From the NCBI GenBank assembly GCA_002700865.1, contig PAFB01000088.1, positions 1 through 17,586 of the forward strand: a stretch of DNA of 17,586 bases, in the 5' to 3' direction. How positions within the stretch are numbered: the stretch's first letter is position 1; every line of letters begins with the position of its first letter. The notes beneath the pieces are model-generated. The model made no database searches and was not told the origin of the DNA. It saw only the letters and a program-made list of their open reading frames with translations. Shown here one piece after another: positions 14,154 to 17,586 of this stretch. The translations under genes were made by a program, and so were the position numbers. Origin of the DNA: Rhodospirillaceae bacterium (GTDB lineage Bacteria; Pseudomonadota; Alphaproteobacteria; UBA7985).

Positions 14154-16082
14154 TTGGCACAGCCTGCGTCGTTCAAGATCCCTTCGTCCAACAAGCGCCG
14201 GGCGAGCTTGCAGGAAGATTTCCGGCAAGCCACGTCCGCAACTCTGCGCGCCATGTCCGGCAACAAAGAGCTGGAAGCGGTTTTCGCGTCCAATGCGCGT
14301 GGGAAAATCGGCAACGACGTCTTCATCACCTCCCCCAGCCGCGAGATGACTCCGGCTGAGCAGGCTTTGGTCCGCGGAGAAAGCGATCAGAACGCGCTCC
14401 GCGAAGCCCTGCACGACGAAAAACTCCACACCCGCCTTGCCCCGGTCGAAATGACCGCGCGGCAGGTTTTCGATGCCATGGAGCAAGTGCGCTATGAGGC
14501 GCTGGGCTCCAAGGACATGGGCGGTGTCAGGCAGAACCTGCAGGCCGCACACGAGCAGCGGGTTTCCGACCTCAATCTGAAATTCGTCAACGCCAAAGAA
14601 GAAGCGCCGCTGTCCGAAGTCATGCGCTACCTCGCCCGCCAGCATATCAGTGAAGGCGAGTGGGATGTTCCGGAAAACGCTCAGCAGATCATTGATCTGT
14701 GGAAGCCGCACTTGAGCGACAGCGTGTTTGAGCAGCTTGACCGGTTGAAAGACAACCTCGACGACCAAAGTGCCTTTGCCGAAATCGCTGGTGATTTGTT
14801 GCGGGATCTGGAGTTTGAGGTTGATCACAACCCGGACGACCAGCCTGACGATGATCAGGACGCAGGCGACGAGAACGACACAGATACCAATTCCAACGAT
14901 GTCCGGGGCGAAGACGACGGACAGCAGGACGAGCAGCCGCAGGATTCTAACCCAGACGATCAGCAAGCCTCCGACCAGCAACAGGCCGGTGAGCAGGACG
15001 ACGTACAATCCGACGACAGCTCACAAATGCAGGAAGGCGATGAAGCCCCTCTGCAGCCGGATATGACGCCTGAATACCGGCCTCCATCCAACGACCCGCC
15101 ACCGCACGAATACCGCGCTTTCACCACCAAGCATGATGAGGTCGTTGAGGCGGCTGATTTGTGTGATGGGGAGGAGCTGACGCGTTTGCGGCTGATGCTG
15201 GATCAGCAGCTGACCTCGCTGCAGTCGGTGGTCGCCAAGCTTGCCAACCGTCTGCAGCGCCGACTGATGGCCAAGCAAACGCGGTCGTGGGAGTTCAACC
15301 TCGAAGAAGGTCTGCTCGACACCGCGCGCTTGACCCGTGTGATCACAGATCCAACCAATCCCCTGTCCTTTAAGGTCGAAACCGATACGGATTTCCGGGA
15401 TACGATCGTGACCCTGCTGATCGACAACTCCGGCTCTATGCGCGGCCGGCCGATTTCAACGGCGGCGATTTGCGCGGATATTCTGGCAAGAACGCTAGAA
15501 CGCTGTGGCGTCAAAGTCGAGATTTTGGGCTTTACCACCCGTCAGTGGAAAGGCGGTAAGTCCAAGGAAGACTGGCTCGCCGCAGATCGGCCCACCAATC
15601 CGGGTCGCCTGAATGATTTGAGGCACATCATCTACAAGTCAGCCGACGCGCCCTGGCGTCGCGCGCGCAAAAACCTTGGACTGATGCTGCGCGAAGGCCT
15701 GCTCAAGGAAAATATTGACGGTGAAGCGCTGGAATGGGCGATGAAGCGCCTGTCGGTGCGCCCGGAGAACCGCCGGATTTTGATGGTGATTTCAGATGGT
15801 GCGCCCGTGGATGACAGCACGCAGTCAGTCAACAGCGGCAATTACCTCGAAAAGCACCTGCGCGACGTGATTGAATCGATTGAGAAAAAGTCAGAAGTGG
15901 AACTGGTGGCCATTGGCATCGGCCACGACGTCACGCGCTACTACCAGCGCGCTGTCACCATCACCGATGCGGAGCAGTTGGGCGGTGCCATGATGGATCA
16001 CCTGGTTTCGCTGTTCGACGAAGATGCTTTGCGCAAAATGGCGGCTGAGGCGCTGGCGGCTGGCCTGATGGGGCGGCACTAG
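14154..16082 (+). CDS. cobT: Aerobic cobaltochelatase VWA subunit CobT, TTG start
   Basis: CobT partners CobS in a ring complex acting with CobN. The 642-residue product has an N-terminal CobT domain (about 18-220), a low-complexity stretch very rich in Asp, Gln and Glu (about 223-303), and a C-terminal part with a von Willebrand A domain. The metal-site motif is D424-N-S426-G-S428 in LIDNSGSMRG, with a later ISDGAP loop. The frame opens at TTG 14154, 3 nt after the cobS stop, with AAGG upstream. The next ATG gives residue 34, which would cut into the conserved helix QATSATLRAMSGNKELE, so TTG (or a second TTG at residue 18) is preferred. Length is typical for the family. Confidence 0.93.
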   Translation: MAQPASFKIPSSNKRRASLQEDFRQATSATLRAMSGNKELEAVFASNARGKIGNDVFITSPSREMTPAEQALVRGESDQNALREALHDEKLHTRLAPVEMTARQVFDAMEQVRYEALGSKDMGGVRQNLQAAHEQRVSDLNLKFVNAKEEAPLSEVMRYLARQHISEGEWDVPENAQQIIDLWKPHLSDSVFEQLDRLKDNLDDQSAFAEIAGDLLRDLEFEVDHNPDDQPDDDQDAGDENDTDTNSNDVRGEDDGQQDEQPQDSNPDDQQASDQQQAGEQDDVQSDDSSQMQEGDEAPLQPDMTPEYRPPSNDPPPHEYRAFTTKHDEVVEAADLCDGEELTRLRLMLDQQLTSLQSVVAKLANRLQRRLMAKQTRSWEFNLEEGLLDTARLTRVITDPTNPLSFKVETDTDFRDTIVTLLIDNSGSMRGRPISTAAICADILARTLERCGVKVEILGFTTRQWKGGKSKEDWLAADRPTNPGRLNDLRHIIYKSADAPWRRARKNLGLMLREGLLKENIDGEALEWAMKRLSVRPENRRILMVISDGAPVDDSTQSVNSGNYLEKHLRDVIESIEKKSEVELVAIGIGHDVTRYYQRAVTITDAEQLGGAMMDHLVSLFDEDALRKMAAEALAAGLMGRH

Positions 16083-16111
16083 ACCCGCCGCCGCCCGGCA
16101 CTTTTTCTGGT

Positions 16112-16127
16112 CCCCGATGTCTCGGGG
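16112..16127. terminator. Hairpin between convergent cobT and MFS genes
   Basis: CCCCGA-TGTC-TCGGGG is a perfect 6-bp stem with a 4-base loop between the cobT stop and the transporter stop. No T tract follows it on either strand, so it is a weak terminator candidate and might act in both directions. Confidence 0.35.
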
Positions 16128-16136
16128 CTGACCAAC

Positions 16137-17408
16137 TCAATCCGTTGTTTCGGCCTGCAGCCGGTCTTTCCGCCCCCGCTCAAACCAGCGCAGCAGCAGT
16201 CCCGCGGTCAGGGCTAGCACCAAAGGGAATATGGCGAGCGTTAAAAACGTCACACGGAACCCATAGTGTTCGCCGGAAAAGCCGATAGTGACCGGGCCGC
16301 CCAGAAAGGCGACAAAGCCGACCGCTGTAATGATTGAAATGGCGACACCGGCGGGCAGGCCTGGGGTAGAGTCGGCGGTCTTGATCACTTGCGGCACGAT
16401 GTTCGCCGTACCCAGACCAACGCAGGCAAAGCCAATAAAGGTCAGCAGTTGGTGGCTGGGCAGGTACACCAGTACAATTCCAATTACCGCGATGATTCCG
16501 CCGATCTGGAGCGTGCCAGCGCGGCCAATTCGGGCGATGACAAAATCCCCGGACAGCCGCCCTATGGTCATGGTGCCGGTGAAAAAAGCGAGCGCGACCG
16601 CGCCGGACACAGCAGCACGGCGGCGCAGGTCGGCTTCCTGGACGGGCAACAGCGACCAAAGGCGCTCGGGCACAATTTCTGCCCCGCGCCCGAGCATCAA
16701 TTCCCGGATCAGCAGCGCCCCCCAGTCCTGAAACGTGCCTTCGAGCATGTAACCGGCGACCATGTAAAAGGCGATGGCGATCAGCGGCGGGTAAAGCATA
16801 TAGCGCAGCTTGAGCGGTTGTGGCTTGGCTGTGCTCTCGGCGGGGATTTGCTCGCGCCGCAGCAACCCGCCATACACGGTCGGCAAGGCCAGAAAACCCA
16901 GCACAATCAACCCCAAAATCAGCCACAACCCATTGAGCTTGAGCGCCAGCCAACCCGCCATCGCTGCCGTTCCGATAAAGGTTCCCAGCGACCAGAAACC
17001 ATGGATCGACGAGATCACCGGCCGGCCCATCTGGTCCTCAATGGCAGACGCCTGTGAATTCACGGCGATTTCCCAGGTGCTGATGGTCAGACCAACCAGC
17101 AGGAACAGCACCAGAAACAGCGCAAAAGACGGCGCCGCCATCATGAAGCCCACGGTACTCAGGTACAGCAGCGACATGAGCAGAATGGCTTTGCGGGTGC
17201 CGATTTGTTTGATGATCCACGGGGCCAGCGGCAGCGACGCCAGCGCACCAAAGGCACCAAAGAGGAAGCCCATGCTGAATGCGCTTTCTCCTATGCCAAA
17301 CCGGTCCTTCACAAACGGCAGGTAAGGCAAATATGAGCCAATCAGGGTTCCATAGATCAGAAAGATCAGGCTCACCGAAAAGCGTGCGCTTTGGGGCGTG
17401 GCGGTCAT
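16137..17408 (-). CDS. Major facilitator superfamily transporter
   Basis: A 423-residue integral membrane protein of the major facilitator superfamily, with about 11-12 hydrophobic segments. The first spans about residues 10-30 (LIFLIYGTLIGSYLPYLPF). The segment-2 to segment-3 loop reads IIKQIGTRKAIL, the cytoplasmic signature in this superfamily. A longer hydrophilic part near residues 235-265 lies in the second half. The overall look is closest to YbjJ/FucP-like MFS proteins, but no substrate can be named. I place the start at the ATG at 17408, preceded by GAGAG about 5 nt upstream; an in-frame start at 17456 would add 16 polar residues. It is convergent with cobT and divergent from the gene at the window end. 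A link to B12 or cobalt uptake is not supported. Confidence 0.85.
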   Translation of the reverse strand: MTATPQSARFSVSLIFLIYGTLIGSYLPYLPFVKDRFGIGESAFSMGFLFGAFGALASLPLAPWIIKQIGTRKAILLMSLLYLSTVGFMMAAPSFALFLVLFLLVGLTISTWEIAVNSQASAIEDQMGRPVISSIHGFWSLGTFIGTAAMAGWLALKLNGLWLILGLIVLGFLALPTVYGGLLRREQIPAESTAKPQPLKLRYMLYPPLIAIAFYMVAGYMLEGTFQDWGALLIRELMLGRGAEIVPERLWSLLPVQEADLRRRAAVSGAVALAFFTGTMTIGRLSGDFVIARIGRAGTLQIGGIIAVIGIVLVYLPSHQLLTFIGFACVGLGTANIVPQVIKTADSTPGLPAGVAISIITAVGFVAFLGGPVTIGFSGEHYGFRVTFLTLAIFPLVLALTAGLLLRWFERGRKDRLQAETTD

Positions 17409-17496
17409 AGGGCTCTCAATGAGTTTATTGATGCTTCGGGACTCGATTCGTTTCATACTGGGCCAGATCCAGACTCAGAGCAGGCAGGAGGGCCGA

Positions 17497-17586
17497 ATGG
17501 CCGAATCTCATCGTCAACAGCGTGTCGCAGAGCGTATCCGCAAAATCCTGTCGGCGGAATTGGCGAAAAGCAATTTCTCTGATGCA
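17497..17586 (+). CDS. 5' end of a gene, possibly ribosome-binding factor A
   Basis: The frame is open for the last 30 codons of the window and begins with ATG after a perfect AGGAGG at 17486-17491, spaced 5 nt, so it is very likely a real, well-translated gene. The visible residues, including RQQRVAERIRKILSAEL, form an amphipathic helix with the QRVAxxIxxxLxxEL pattern found at the start of RbfA, a small 30S-subunit maturation factor. That identification rests on a short segment. If correct, rbfA is not directly behind infB here, its usual place, because the upstream gene is a divergent transporter. Promoter elements would lie in 17409-17480. Confidence 0.5.
   Translation, partial: MAESHRQQRVAERIRKILSAELAKSNFSDA

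Noticed and set aside
13404..15008. 534-codon open frame on the minus strand across cobS and cobT
   Set aside because: The plus strand encodes complete CobS and CobT with all motifs. The antisense frame has no recognisable domain; a long shadow frame is common opposite GC-rich genes.
14820..15066. Possible tandem repeat or repeat element in cobT
   Set aside because: The similarity between units comes from Asp/Gln codon bias in an acidic linker; there is no fixed repeat unit.

Overview
The window looks like chromosomal DNA of an alphaproteobacterium, moderately GC-rich and densely coded. The evidence is gene content and order: xerD divergent from aroK-aroB with accA downstream of xerD, lolA close to xth, an OmpR-family regulator resembling CenR, a PF13467-type ribbon-helix-helix protein, a DUF2889 protein, and a bolA / J-domain gene / cobS / cobT cluster. 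The sequence alone does not settle the order; Rhodospirillales-like is a guess. I see no rRNA, tRNA, insertion sequence, prophage or CRISPR array.

Layout. 1-540 (minus): start of a lipoprotein gene of unknown function that uses a TTG codon, with its 3' end off the window. 687-1232 (minus): nfuA-type Fe-S carrier. 1495-4214 (plus): a tight group of lolA, a class I glutamine amidotransferase (PuuD-like), exodeoxyribonuclease III and a small membrane protein, ending in two tandem hairpins. 4267-7967 (minus): CenR-like response regulator, yggS, accA, xerD and a 62-residue membrane protein; accA follows xerD closely and yggS follows accA by 3 nt. 8029-11692 (plus): aroK, aroB, a CNNM/CorC-type transporter and a DUF2889 protein, nearly gapless or overlapping. 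11721-12376 (minus): ribbon-helix-helix protein and bolA, separated by an AT-rich spacer. 12430-16082 (plus): zinc-motif J-domain protein, cobS and cobT (TTG start). 16137-17408 (minus): MFS transporter. 17497-17586 (plus): first 30 codons of a gene, possibly rbfA.

How the genes fit together. Most are housekeeping: shikimate pathway (aroK, aroB), fatty acid synthesis (accA), lipoprotein sorting (lolA), base-excision repair (xth), chromosome dimer resolution (xerD), PLP homeostasis (yggS) and Fe-S delivery (nfuA, bolA). CobS and CobT are the AAA+ and VWA subunits of aerobic cobaltochelatase; the metal-binding subunit CobN is not in the window. The least explained parts are the TTG-started lipoprotein, the zinc-plus-J-domain protein beside cobST, the glutamine amidotransferase between lolA and xth, the DUF2889 protein coupled to the CNNM transporter, and the AT-rich spacer upstream of the ribbon-helix-helix gene. 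Nothing here is clearly a new defence, mobile or secretion system.
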